Source of the DNA: Acinetobacter larvae
Lineage (GTDB): Bacteria > Pseudomonadota > Gammaproteobacteria > Pseudomonadales > Moraxellaceae
Assembly: GCF_001704115.1 (NCBI RefSeq)
Contig: NZ_CP016895.1
Coordinates: forward strand, 62,001 to 126,000
DNA length: 64,000 bases
Reading direction: 5' to 3'
Of the stretch, positions 18,414-31,484 are shown in pieces. How positions within the stretch are numbered: position 1 is the stretch's first letter; each line of letters opens with the position of its first letter. The translations under genes were made by a program, and so were the position numbers. A model generated the notes under the pieces. It did not search any database, was not told the DNA's origin, and worked only from the letters and a program-made list of their open reading frames with translations.

Positions 18414-18445
18414 TGAGCTAAACCTATCATGATAGGTTTAGCTCA
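18414..18445 (+). terminator. Perfect 16-base inverted repeat after the lipoprotein gene
   Basis: TGAGCTAAACCTATCA is followed at once by its exact reverse complement, centred at 18429/18430, 30 bases after the stop codon. It would form a long hairpin in RNA. No T run follows, so it could be a terminator assisted by other factors or a protein-binding palindrome. Confidence 0.55.
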
Positions 18446-18611
18446 TGATATTCATAAAATCACATATTTACCTTTTAAAAGATTGATAAAGTCAATGACA
18501 ATCCTAGCAAAAGCCCATAGCGTATATTCATTGCAGAATGATTTATGTTAAATATGCAAGGTCAAGGGTTCATCGTCTCTGTCATTCATGCGTATATAGA
18601 GGGCTATATCT

Positions 18612-19682
18612 GTGATTTTATTAAAATCTTTACAACAGTATATCGATAAAGGTCGCGGTCCCAGTGCACGAGCTCTAGACCGCATGCCAAAGGTTGCACA
18701 AGAAGCCATTGCAAAATTATTAGCTTATCCTTATCACTATCCACAGCTTGATAGTTTCACCAAAGCCTTAATGGCTGCACAACTCAAACAAGGTTATCAG
18801 AACCTTATTGATCCGCATCATATCGAATCTTCTAGGCAGCAATTCGATGCCAACATGCAATCTATCGTACATAAGCCGACACCGATCAGTCATATAGAAG
18901 ACATTCCGGTGGCATTGCGTAGTGGCAATATCTATGCACGACATTATCATCCAGCACCCAATAAGAAATTGCCGATGTTAGTTTTTTATCATGGTGGTGG
19001 ATTTATTGTGGGCAGCATCGAAAGTCATGATGAGGTTTGTCGTATGATCGCAGCATACGCCAAAGTTCAAGTGTTGAGTATTGAATATCCATTGGCACCA
19101 GAAGTAGGTCCACATGAGTTGATTCAATGTTGTGAGGATGCATTAGCTTGGGTATATCAGCATAGAAATCAGTTTAAAATTTTAAAAAATCGTATTGCTG
19201 TTGGTGGTGATAGTGCAGGTGGGAATATTAGTACCATCGTTGCACAGCGCGCTGCGCAAACAAATTATGCAGCACATGCTCAACTATTAATTTATCCTGT
19301 GGTTGATTTTAAAAGTCGACATCCTTCATATTATGGTTATCAGCAAGGCTTAATTTTAACAGGGCAAGATATTGATACCGTCACGCATTATTATGCCAAG
19401 CAGTATCATATTGATTTAGAAGATCCAATAATCTCACCGCATTATGGTCGATTAAAAAAACTAGCTCCAGCGTTTGTGGTAACCGCTGGACATGATGTAT
19501 TGCATGATGAGGGTAAAATATATGCTTATAAACTTCGCCAAAATGGCGTTAAAGTAGAATATGTTGATTATGAAGACCAAACGCATGGCTTTGTTAATTT
19601 AACCAGTGTCTCTAAAAAAGCCAGGAAAAATTTAATAGAAATTAGTAAAGCATTCCGCGCGTTTTGGGATAAAAATAGTTGA
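18612..19682 (+). CDS. Alpha/beta hydrolase, hormone-sensitive-lipase type esterase
   Basis: A 356-residue cytoplasmic esterase or lipase of the bacterial HSL (family IV) group. The oxyanion-hole motif HGGGF is at 127-131. The nucleophile Ser201 lies in GGDSAGG, the acid is probably Asp295 in TAGHDVL, and the base is His325 in THGFVN. An N-terminal cap of about 100 residues is typical. No signal peptide is present. The start is GTG, with AGAGGG about 8 bases before it. The true substrate cannot be told. It stands between a lipoprotein and a cyclophilin gene with normal gaps on both sides. Confidence 0.92.
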   Translation: MILLKSLQQYIDKGRGPSARALDRMPKVAQEAIAKLLAYPYHYPQLDSFTKALMAAQLKQGYQNLIDPHHIESSRQQFDANMQSIVHKPTPISHIEDIPVALRSGNIYARHYHPAPNKKLPMLVFYHGGGFIVGSIESHDEVCRMIAAYAKVQVLSIEYPLAPEVGPHELIQCCEDALAWVYQHRNQFKILKNRIAVGGDSAGGNISTIVAQRAAQTNYAAHAQLLIYPVVDFKSRHPSYYGYQQGLILTGQDIDTVTHYYAKQYHIDLEDPIISPHYGRLKKLAPAFVVTAGHDVLHDEGKIYAYKLRQNGVKVEYVDYEDQTHGFVNLTSVSKKARKNLIEISKAFRAFWDKNS

Positions 19683-19849
19683 GTAATTAAGGCTGAGCAA
19701 TAAAAAGCTATTTTGAAGCGGTTTGCGATAGCGATAGAAGTTATTTTGCATCAGTATTTCAATTGTAAAAATCCAGATCATTGATCTGGATTTGTTGTTT
19801 ATGGAATGGGAGGATAGTATCTGATCATCGTTTAGAGTGTAGATTGAAT

Positions 19850-20413
19850 ATGATGTTTAAAAAAATTCTTGTTGCTGTAGCTTTAGCCAGCAGTAGTATG
19901 ATGCTACAAGCCAATAGCTTAATGCAGATTAAAACCACACAAGGCAATATTGATATAGAGCTATATGATGATAAAGCCCCTATCTCGGTTCAGAACTTTA
20001 AAAACTATGCCAAAGCAAATTTTTATGCAGGAACAATTTTCCACCGTGTTATTCCTAATTTTATGATTCAGGGGGGCGGATTTAGTGGGCAAATGGTTCA
20101 GAAGACCACACAAGCCGCCATTAAGAATGAAGCAAATAATGGTTTAAAGAATGTGCGTGGTAGTTTGGCAATGGCGCGTACCAGTAATCCTGATTCAGCC
20201 ACAAGCCAGTTTTTCATTAATTTAAATGATAATGTTGCATTAGATCGTTCGCCTTTTGATGCAGGCTATGCTGTATTTGGACAAGTTGTGAAAGGTATGG
20301 ACGTTGTAGATCGTATTAGTGGTGTGCCAACAAGTAATTATGGCATGCACCAAAATGTCCCTAAACAGCCTGTAATCATACAGTCCATCCAAATAATCAG
20401 TGATAGCAAATAA
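19850..20413 (+). CDS. Exported cyclophilin-type peptidyl-prolyl isomerase
   Basis: Catalyses cis-trans isomerisation at proline and helps periplasmic folding. The 187-residue protein has a signal peptide (MMFKKILVAVALASSSMMLQ, then ANS, cleavage probably after Ala) and a compact cyclophilin domain. Its landmarks are IELYDDKAPISVQNF, TIFHRVIPNFMIQGG with the catalytic Arg, ATSQFFINLNDN and the C-terminal VFGQVVKGMDVVDRI. It is closest to PpiA-type proteins. The frame extends upstream to 19781, but beginning at the double ATG at 19850/19853 puts the signal peptide first. Confidence 0.93.
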   Translation: MMFKKILVAVALASSSMMLQANSLMQIKTTQGNIDIELYDDKAPISVQNFKNYAKANFYAGTIFHRVIPNFMIQGGGFSGQMVQKTTQAAIKNEANNGLKNVRGSLAMARTSNPDSATSQFFINLNDNVALDRSPFDAGYAVFGQVVKGMDVVDRISGVPTSNYGMHQNVPKQPVIIQSIQIISDSK

Positions 20414-20429
20414 AAAAACGAAAGTATTT

Positions 20430-20462
20430 GCAGAAATATATTTGTCATATTTCTGCTTTATT
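20430..20462 (+). terminator. Intrinsic terminator after the cyclophilin gene
   Basis: GCAGAAATAT (20430-20439) pairs with ATATTTCTGC (20447-20456), followed by TTTATTA. It isolates the upstream gene from the rRNA promoter. Confidence 0.7.
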
Positions 20463-20551
20463 ATTATAAACTTATACTTATTATGCTTATAAAGTGTTCT
20501 ATTTTGGTGCGTAAATTTAAAGCACTCGTTCATTCGTCTTTGCAAAAGTAC

Positions 20552-20579
20552 TTGCTTGTTCGATAAATTGCCCTATAAT
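20552..20579 (+). promoter_or_regulatory. rRNA operon promoter P1
   Basis: TTGCTT (20552-20557) and a consensus TATAAT (20574-20579) are spaced by 16 bases, with an AT-rich stretch upstream that could act as an UP element. It lies about 270 bases before the 16S gene, as expected for a bacterial rRNA leader. Confidence 0.7.
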
Positions 20580-20608
20580 GAGCTCATCCCAACGCGATAC
20601 AGCTTAAA

Positions 20609-20646
20609 CAACTTAGCTCTTGGGCTTAAGTTGAAGGGTTTTTTAT
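20609..20646 (+). other. Terminator-like hairpin in the rRNA leader
   Basis: CAACTTAGC (20609-20617) pairs with GCTTAAGTTG (20624-20633, one bulged base), then AAGGGTTTTTTATT follows. It has the shape of an intrinsic terminator about 25 bases after the predicted transcription start. Confidence 0.5.
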
Positions 20647-20652
20647 TGCGTT

Positions 20653-20696
20653 GATCTTACTCCTGACGAAGTAGTAAGAAGATCATTAAGAGATTA
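20653..20696 (+). promoter_or_regulatory. Leader boxB/boxA-like antitermination site
   Basis: A hairpin (ATCTTACT with AGTAAGA-AGAT) displays the loop sequence CCTGACGAAG (20662-20671). It is followed by ATCATTAAGAGATTA (20682-20696), a boxA-like element. The same loop and box recur in the 16S-23S spacer with a different but still paired stem, which supports a functional RNA site for Nus factors. Confidence 0.6.
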
Positions 20697-20845
20697 TGAA
20701 GAACAACTTGTGTGGATTTTTACTGGTTGATTGATCGAAAATATTATCATTGATTGATTGGTAGGAATTACTCGAAGTTTATTTGAGCAAATTTTTTGTC
20801 AGTAATTGATGAGCCAGAATTGTGACCTTAAGTCACTAATGATTT

Positions 20846-22382
<1,537 letters not shown>

Positions 22383-22439
22383 ACGAAAGATTAGTGATTG
22401 GTAAGAATCCACAACAAGTTGTTCTTCAGTGTCTACGAT

Positions 22440-22516
<77 letters not shown>

Positions 22517-22591
22517 CTAACTATGCTTGCAAGGTATCTTGTGAGAGGGTGACGGAAAAGTAGATACGAAATAATCTCGTAGATTTAAGCT

Positions 22592-22667
22592 GGGGACTTA
22601 GCTTAGTTGGTAGAGCGCCTGCTTTGCACGCAGGAGGTCAGGAGTTCGACTCTCCTAGTCTCCACCA
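22592..22667 (+). tRNA. alaT: tRNA-Ala (TGC)
   Basis: A 76-base cloverleaf with CCA encoded. The acceptor GGGGACT pairs with AGTCTCC (one G-T-type pair), the anticodon TGC is at 22625-22627 and the T loop is GTTCGAC. It is the second spacer tRNA, 75 bases after tRNA-Ile. Confidence 0.97.
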
Positions 22668-23022
22668 CTCATTATGATGAGTAAGGCTAAGAAAGAAGCT
22701 TAAAGCTAAAATGAAAGATCGATTATAGAGTTTAAATAAGAATTGGCATGAGCTGATTATATTTAACCTCTGTGATTTATCACAGTATCTTGACCTGACG
22801 AAGGCAAGATAAATCATTAACAGATTAGAAATTGAGTCTGAAATAAATTGTTCAACTTGATTTGTTTGAAAAGACAAATTGAGAACTAGTAAATGAACAC
22901 TGAATCAAGCGTTTTGGTATGTGAATTTAGATTGAAGCTGTACAGTGTTTAAGTACACGAAACTTCGAACTGCGATGTTGTTAGTGCTCCTTGTAGGTGC
23001 TTGCGACTGTTTGGGGTTGTAT
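22668..23022 (+). other. 16S-23S spacer, distal part
   Basis: No gene is seen. It contains a small hairpin CTGTGA/TCACAG at 22769-22784, the boxB/boxA-like pair described separately, and at its right edge GTTGTATAGTCAAG (beginning at 23017), which is complementary to CTTGACTATACAAC after the 23S gene and would form the 23S processing stem. Confidence 0.6.
22786..22827 (+). promoter_or_regulatory. Spacer boxB/boxA-like antitermination site
   Basis: TATCTTG and CAAGATA form a stem around the loop CCTGACGAAG (22794-22803), followed by ATCATTAACAGATTA (22813-22827). The loop is identical to the leader copy and the box differs at one base, while the stem bases differ but still pair. Confidence 0.6.
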
Positions 23023-25914
<2,892 letters not shown>

Positions 25915-26100
25915 ACAACACCCAAACAGTTGTTGTATAAAGCTCATTCGATTCATTTAAAATCAAATCTACTTGATTCATGTGAAATTCTAGTTACAAT
26001 ACAGACCCAGTTCTAATCCGTTAATAACTCATTTGGTTAAGAAAGTATGGCACTGAATAAAAATGTTCAGATCAGACCAGAAATCACCATAAACAGTTGT

Positions 26101-26215
26101 GCTGGCGACAATAGCAAGAGTGAACCACCTGATCCCTTCCCGAACTCAGAAGTGAAACCTCTTCGCGCTGATGGTAGTGTGGGGTTACCCATGTGAGAGT
26201 AAGTCATCGCCAGCT
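26101..26215 (+). rRNA. rrf: 5S ribosomal RNA
   Basis: A 115-base 5S rRNA. The terminal helix GCTGGCGA/TCGCCAGC closes the molecule, and the conserved CCTGATCCCTTCCCGAACTC core is present. It is the last gene of the operon. Confidence 0.96.
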
Positions 26216-26226
26216 CATTAATTCTA

Positions 26227-26260
26227 AAATCCCCCAAGTTAAACTTGGGGGATTTTTTTT
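26227..26260 (+). terminator. rRNA operon terminator
   Basis: AAATCCCCCAAGTT pairs with AACTTGGGGGATTT over 14 bases with a tiny loop and is followed by eight Ts. This is a very strong intrinsic terminator 12 bases after the 5S gene. Confidence 0.93.
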
Positions 26261-26314
26261 GGCTTGAATTTTGCTTTTCTATATTTTCTAATAACAATAA
26301 ATAAAGGAAAGCAG

Positions 26315-27130
26315 ATGTCCTATATCAAACCAGAAGACTTCTCCAAAAAAGCAGTTGATATTGGTGCAGCAAAGATTTATATGCACTCACGGGATGTATT
26401 CATTCGTGCATTTATGGCTGGCGCTATTCTTGCTTTGGCAGCAGTTTTCGCAGTTACTATCGCTATTCAAACAACTTATCCATTAATTGGTGCACTACTT
26501 TTTCCTGTAGGATTTTGTATGCTGTATCTACTTGGCTATGATTTATTGACAGGCGTATTTGTGCTCACACCTTTGGCTTGGATTGATCGTCGTCCCGGCG
26601 TAACGCTTTTACGTATATTAAAACATTGGGGGCAGGTATTTATTGGTAATTTTGCAGGAGCATTGACTGTCGCACTGCTTATGGCAGTCGTGTATACCTA
26701 TGGATTTTCAACTCAGCCTGATAAAGTCGGGCAAAGCATCGCCCACATTGGTGAAAATAGAACAATAGGTTATAAAAATTATGGCATTGCGGGTTGGATA
26801 ACGATCTTTATTCGGGGAGTATTATGTAATTGGATGGTTTCACTTGGCGTCATTGGTGCCATGATTTCAACAACGGTGAGTGGGAAGTTTATTGCAATGT
26901 GGATGCCAGTTATGTTGTTTTTCTCTATGGGATTTGAGCATTCTATTGTGAATATGTTTTTGTTTCCATTTGCCATGATGATGGGCGGGCAGTTTTCTAT
27001 ACTTGATTATTTATTATGGAATGAAATTCCTGTGGTTTTGGGCAATCTAATCGGTGGATTGATATTGACAGGTCTTACACTGTATACGACTCACGTTAAG
27101 ACAGCTGCTCAAAAAAACTTTATAAGCTAA
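26315..27130 (+). CDS. Formate/nitrite transporter (FNT) family channel
   Basis: A 271-residue inner-membrane protein with six predicted helices in the pattern of FocA/NirC pentameric anion channels. Family marks include the N-terminal amphipathic helix, the Leu/Phe-rich omega-loop helix break around LLGYDLLTGVFVL, the NFAGAL segment, and a conserved His in GFEHSIVNMF that lines the pore. AGGA before the ATG at 26315 supports this start; the frame extends further upstream without a plausible N terminus. It is followed 33 bases later by cyanase. The pairing suggests it carries cyanate, bicarbonate or a similar small anion, but that is inference from position. It begins only 55 bases after the rRNA terminator. 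Confidence 0.92.
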   Translation: MSYIKPEDFSKKAVDIGAAKIYMHSRDVFIRAFMAGAILALAAVFAVTIAIQTTYPLIGALLFPVGFCMLYLLGYDLLTGVFVLTPLAWIDRRPGVTLLRILKHWGQVFIGNFAGALTVALLMAVVYTYGFSTQPDKVGQSIAHIGENRTIGYKNYGIAGWITIFIRGVLCNWMVSLGVIGAMISTTVSGKFIAMWMPVMLFFSMGFEHSIVNMFLFPFAMMMGGQFSILDYLLWNEIPVVLGNLIGGLILTGLTLYTTHVKTAAQKNFIS

Positions 27131-27163
27131 TATAATTTTCAATTTTTAAGAAAGAGAATAGAT

Positions 27164-27613
27164 ATGATTACAACACGTAAAGAAGTAACAGATTTAATGA
27201 TTGCGGCGAAGATTAAAAAAAATATGAAGTGGTCTGATGTTGCACAACGATTAGGTCTATCAAAAGAATGGCTAACAGCCGCTTGTTTAGGTCAAATGGC
27301 ATTAAATAAAGATGAAGCAGAGCAGATTGGTGCATTATTTGATTTAAGTGATGAAGCTATAGCATGGTTGCAGATCGTGCCGTATAAGGGAAGTTTAGAT
27401 GCTGCAGTACCGACAGATCCTCTAATCTATCGATTTTATGAATTAGTTAATGTATATGGATCAACATTTAAAGCTTTAATTCATGAGGAGTTTGGTGATG
27501 GTATTATGAGTGCAATAGATTTTAATATGAATTTACAGCGTGAATCTGATCCTAATGGTGATCGTGTTAAAATAACTATGTCTGGTAAATTTTTACCTTA
27601 TAAACGCTATTGA
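27164..27613 (+). CDS. cynS: Cyanate hydratase (cyanase)
   Basis: Converts cyanate and bicarbonate to ammonia and carbon dioxide (via carbamate), detoxifying cyanate and yielding nitrogen. The 149-residue protein has the N-terminal helical DNA-binding-like domain (about 1-80) and the C-terminal catalytic domain with IYRFYELVNVYGSTFKALIHEEFGDGIMSAIDF. The active-site Arg and Glu lie in this segment and the Ser in the conserved C-terminal part. Length is near the usual 156 and the decamer-forming core is complete. AAAGAGAA precedes the start. No CynR regulator is adjacent; transcription with the FNT gene is likely. Confidence 0.96.
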   Translation: MITTRKEVTDLMIAAKIKKNMKWSDVAQRLGLSKEWLTAACLGQMALNKDEAEQIGALFDLSDEAIAWLQIVPYKGSLDAAVPTDPLIYRFYELVNVYGSTFKALIHEEFGDGIMSAIDFNMNLQRESDPNGDRVKITMSGKFLPYKRY

Positions 27614-27620
27614 AATATTT

Positions 27621-27725
27621 AATGATATATTTTAAAGCTGTATAGAAATATTTAAATTTATCTAGATGTTATATTGGTTTATCTAAAATATATCATTTAA
27701 AATGAGTTTTCTATATAGCTTTAAA
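27621..27725. repeat. Two interleaved inverted repeats after cynS
   Basis: Arm A (27621-27634) matches the reverse complement of A' (27684-27697) exactly over 14 bases. Arm B (27631-27648) matches that of B' (27708-27725) at 17 of 18 bases. The order A-B-A'-B' means both helices cannot form as simple nested hairpins; they would be alternatives or a pseudoknot. Confidence 0.7.
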
Positions 27726-27774
27726 TGCTTTGATCGTTAAATTAAATATTATTTGCGGTTTTTTTATTGTGACT

Positions 27775-28215
27775 TCAAGAGCCATCCAAGAACAAAAGAA
27801 ATAATGTTATTAAAAATAAAGAAACTTGCATGGCGAATATTAAAAACTGTATTTTGAGCAATTTTATACAATTGCTCAAACGTATATCCCAATTACGGTT
27901 TGTTTTGGTTGTTGGCATTAGCTTAAAGGCCATTAGACTATCATCGAGTTGTGCCGTAAGATTTTCAATGTTTTTTGAGTTTGATTTTTGAGCAAAATAA
28001 TCTAATAATTTTGCATCGAAATTAACTCGAATTGAAATATAGTGATGTGTTAAACCACAGAACGTTAGCAATATACAAAAGATAAAGCTGGAAAATGAGC
28101 GTGTATATTGTTCAATGACAATAAATAAGCTAAAAAATAAAAAACAGTATCCTGCCAATAATAACGACTGATTTAAGCGGAGTAATTTTGCTAGAACGAT
28201 AAACTTGATTGTCAT
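27775..28215 (-). CDS. Small membrane protein at the end of the ynb-like cluster
   Basis: A 146-residue protein with three hydrophobic stretches (about 17-37, 42-60 and 118-142 from MTIKFIVLAKLLRLNQSLLL), so likely in the inner membrane. A polar, partly charged segment lies between the second and third. I recognise no family. It starts 8 bases after the stop of the PAP2/phosphatase gene and is probably translated by coupling. Its place suggests a role linked to membrane lipid chemistry, but nothing in the sequence proves this. Confidence 0.65.
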   Translation of the reverse strand: MTIKFIVLAKLLRLNQSLLLAGYCFLFFSLFIVIEQYTRSFSSFIFCILLTFCGLTHHYISIRVNFDAKLLDYFAQKSNSKNIENLTAQLDDSLMAFKLMPTTKTNRNWDIRLSNCIKLLKIQFLIFAMQVSLFLITLFLLFLDGS

Positions 28216-28223
28216 ATTATTGC

Positions 28224-29588
28224 TCAGGCTAAATGCAGTGAATAGAGCTTGAGTTGTTGTATTTGTTGCTCTTTTAATACGACCCAAGGACGTTGCGCTT
28301 TGATTAAGCACATCGCGTCTTCGACAGTATTCACCACACCATTCTTCAGTAACCAAGCTGCCAATATGGCAGTGCTTCTAGAGTATCCTAATGCGCAAAA
28401 GATTAATAGCTTAGCACCAGATTGATTTTGATCTTGAAGTTGTTGCCATAACAAATCGAATTTTACAACTGCTTGTTGAAGCTGTTGTTGTTCTAAAGGT
28501 ATTAGATCTAGACTGGTATAAGCTTGATACTGTGATTGAAGTGAATGACACGCTAGTTCGGCACAGCAATCAAATAATGCCTGATAATTTTGTCTATTTT
28601 TTTGACTGGGTAGACGACCTAAATATATCTCTTGGTCTTGATAATGTATAACAAAGCAATCTTCTTGATGTTTTAACGTCCATAGTCGGCTATTTAACCA
28701 AGCAATAACAATATAGGGTGCAAATAAAATAAGGGCTGCGTTGGTCATTTTTCCATTGGCTTGTTTTTGGAAAAAATTCGGTTTAACCAATAGATATGCG
28801 AATGAAACTAGCAATAAGCTGAATGCTGGGTAGAGCAACCATAATGCCGTGTTCTTAAAATATAAGGCGATTATGCACAGCATAGCTGCTGTGAATAGAT
28901 AATAAGCTGCCAATTTAACATGTTTTGAATTGCGCTTTTGAATAGAATTTTTAAATGGAGAAACAGTTGCTACTGGAAATAACCATAGGCAAAAAGCACC
29001 AACAATAATTCCTGTTGGAATATCAATAAAATGGTGTTGCCATGTGGTTAATACAGAGATAGCTATCAGTATAGACCAGAAGTCTACGAGATATTTCCAT
29101 GCACCTTTACTATGACGACGGTAAAAATCCCATAAAATCACCAATAGCACAATATGTAAAGATGGTGCTTGATTAAATGGCTTATCAAAGCCCATCAATA
29201 GATCAAACCAGAAGCCGAAGAAACCTGATAATTCAGGTCTTTCAAATGAAAATTTTAAGGGGAATAATAAGAAACAGCTAATACTAATCACTTGAGCACA
29301 AAGTAATCTTAAAGTTTGCTGTTTTAGTTCAAACGTATTCCAACACAATAATAAAGATAAAGCATAAAACAGATCGATTGACCAGTAAGGCACAATGCTC
29401 CATGCCCATAACGGAATATGCTGTTCCCAAGCAAATACGATACTCGGTACGAAACTCAGATAGCTTGCATAAGCGTTAGCAAAGCCATAACTCATAAAAA
29501 ACAATGGTACAAGAAAAAATAAGACAACAATACCTCGTTTCCACGTGCCATGTTCTTTATCTGGTTGTTGTAATGCATTTATGCTCAT
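28224..29588 (-). CDS. ynbD: PAP2 membrane domain fused to dual-specificity phosphatase (YnbD-like)
   Basis: A 454-residue two-part protein. The N-terminal part (about 1-300) has several membrane helices and PAP2-type lipid-phosphatase marks (QAPSLHIVL and HHFIDIPTG, the second like the inositol-phosphorylceramide/sphingomyelin synthase version of the motif). The C-terminal part is a dual-specificity phosphatase with the CX5R signature CALGYSR (Cys398, Arg404). This layout corresponds to E. coli YnbD. It could remove phosphate from a lipid or from the product of the CDP-alcohol transferase upstream. It lies 144 bases after the hydrolase/methyltransferase gene, in the same direction. Confidence 0.88.
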   Translation of the reverse strand: MSINALQQPDKEHGTWKRGIVVLFFLVPLFFMSYGFANAYASYLSFVPSIVFAWEQHIPLWAWSIVPYWSIDLFYALSLLLCWNTFELKQQTLRLLCAQVISISCFLLFPLKFSFERPELSGFFGFWFDLLMGFDKPFNQAPSLHIVLLVILWDFYRRHSKGAWKYLVDFWSILIAISVLTTWQHHFIDIPTGIIVGAFCLWLFPVATVSPFKNSIQKRNSKHVKLAAYYLFTAAMLCIIALYFKNTALWLLYPAFSLLLVSFAYLLVKPNFFQKQANGKMTNAALILFAPYIVIAWLNSRLWTLKHQEDCFVIHYQDQEIYLGRLPSQKNRQNYQALFDCCAELACHSLQSQYQAYTSLDLIPLEQQQLQQAVVKFDLLWQQLQDQNQSGAKLLIFCALGYSRSTAILAAWLLKNGVVNTVEDAMCLIKAQRPWVVLKEQQIQQLKLYSLHLA

Positions 29589-29732
29589 GCAATGCTTCCA
29601 TTATATTGGTATTAGATTTAAGCTTTCTTCATTTTAAATATTGGCTTATCGTTCAGTAGAACTGCAAACATATCCATTACATAGGTCAGCAGTTTTTAAC
29701 TCGATGAATTAGATTAGAGCTATAGCGAAGCG

Positions 29733-31484
29733 TCATTCAAGTTTTTGCGCGACGGATACTGTAAATATCCCAAATTCATCAATACACTGATCTACTTTTT
29801 TAAAACCTACATGCTCTACCAAGGCATCCATTTCTGCTTGTGCACGTAAGCGCATAACCCATGCCGAGCCTGCGCGGTGTGAGGTCAGTGCACGTGCAAT
29901 AAACTCTTGCTGTGGATGCCAAATTTGACCGGTATATATTAAATATCCACCGTGTTGCATGGCCTGATATATACCCTCAAGAGATTTTAAAATTTGTGCA
30001 TTCTCATTAAATAACTCATATAAACCAGAAACAACGACGATTGTCGGTTGTGGTGTTGTCGCTGCTAAAGAGGCTTGATCAAAAGCATCTGCCTGAATAA
30101 ATTGGGCAATATCTTCGAGCTCTAAGTTATGGATTAACTTTTGACCAGCAGTTACATTGAGTGCACTATAATCGCGTAATAAAATTGAACTCGGGCGTTC
30201 AGGGAGCTGACTGATGGTATTTAAAATATAACGCCCATGACCTGCTGCAATATCCATGATATGAATAGCGTGTTGTTGTTGACGGAGTTTCTCAATATAT
30301 TTTATGAGCAGCTGTTCAATATGCTGTTTACGAATACGGATACCGCGCCAGCCGATCGCATTTAAATATTGTTGATCGATTATTTTACCCAACAGTTGAG
30401 TGCTTTCCGGTTGATTGCGGTATACAAAGTCTAGCGTACTACCAGAATCGTAACCTGTATCTTCTCCAATTTTGATACCTGTTGAAAAGCGACTGGCAAA
30501 TTTAAGGTTTGCTTTAATTTGTTGCCAGATTTTATTTTTGATGGAATGTGCTGGGAATGGGGTACTTAATGTTTCTGCTACAGCGCAGCTCAAGCCAATT
30601 TTATCGGCATTTAATAATTGTGGTGCTTGATAAGGTTCATCAAAACATTGCTGGATAAAACGATGAATCTTTTGTAGTGCAATATCGCGATCTAATTCTC
30701 CTAAGGTATCATGATAGAAACCTTCTAAGACATGAAATTCTTTTTTGGGGTGGGGTAGTCTTTCATAGAATTGTTTTTGAGGTTTTTGGAAAACCACAAA
30801 ATCACGACCTGAACTTAAGACTTGGGTCGGCACATAGAGATGATAAGCATCTTGTACAATACGTTTTGAGGCATCGTATAAACCCAATAAAACACGTGCT
30901 GAAATAGCACGTGCAATTAAGGGATCTTGATCATAGCTGCTAGAACGAGCGTGATCATGGGTTAACATTTTGGCTTTGACATAACTTTGAATAAAAAAGT
31001 TAGTCTTAATCTTACTGAATGCGCGTAATCCTATTTCTGCAAATGGCACATATAACTTAATATCAAAAGCTGGAGCTGCGAGGCATAATGCACGCAATTT
31101 TGGTGCATAATCATGCACCCATGTTGCCGCCAAAACAGCCCCAACACTTTGGGCAATAATGGCGATATTTTCACTGCTAATCGCATAGTGTTGTTCAATA
31201 TGCTGCATAAAATATTGAATATCTTTGACACACGCAGAAAAACTTGGCGCATCACCACGTGCTCCAGGTGAATGCCCATGACCACGTGCATCCCAAGCAA
31301 AAAAATCAAACTCTGGAAAATTAAGTTCATCGACCAGATGGGCTACACGTCCTGAGTGTTCATGTCCGCGATGAAATAACACAATCGCTTTTTTCGGTTG
31401 ACTATTTTGGCTGCTCGCCCAATGTTGATAATATAATGTGCTGCCATCAAAGCTTGTAAAATGAGATGAAGAGTTGTTATGCAT
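29733..31484 (-). CDS. ynbC: Bifunctional alpha/beta hydrolase / SAM methyltransferase (YnbC-like)
   Basis: A 583-residue fusion. Residues 1 to about 285 form an alpha/beta hydrolase of the monoacylglycerol-lipase type, with HRGHEHSGR for the oxyanion region, nucleophile Ser113 in AQSVGA and a His in GFYHDTLGE. From about 340 the rest is a class I methyltransferase with motif I IMDIAAGHGRYIL. This fusion is the YnbC arrangement known from E. coli. The start overlaps the CDP-alcohol transferase stop by 8 bases (ATGCATAA), so the two are translationally coupled. Its substrate is unknown; context favours an unusual phospholipid or lipid-linked alcohol. Confidence 0.9.
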   Translation of the reverse strand: MHNNSSSHFTSFDGSTLYYQHWASSQNSQPKKAIVLFHRGHEHSGRVAHLVDELNFPEFDFFAWDARGHGHSPGARGDAPSFSACVKDIQYFMQHIEQHYAISSENIAIIAQSVGAVLAATWVHDYAPKLRALCLAAPAFDIKLYVPFAEIGLRAFSKIKTNFFIQSYVKAKMLTHDHARSSSYDQDPLIARAISARVLLGLYDASKRIVQDAYHLYVPTQVLSSGRDFVVFQKPQKQFYERLPHPKKEFHVLEGFYHDTLGELDRDIALQKIHRFIQQCFDEPYQAPQLLNADKIGLSCAVAETLSTPFPAHSIKNKIWQQIKANLKFASRFSTGIKIGEDTGYDSGSTLDFVYRNQPESTQLLGKIIDQQYLNAIGWRGIRIRKQHIEQLLIKYIEKLRQQQHAIHIMDIAAGHGRYILNTISQLPERPSSILLRDYSALNVTAGQKLIHNLELEDIAQFIQADAFDQASLAATTPQPTIVVVSGLYELFNENAQILKSLEGIYQAMQHGGYLIYTGQIWHPQQEFIARALTSHRAGSAWVMRLRAQAEMDALVEHVGFKKVDQCIDEFGIFTVSVAQKLE

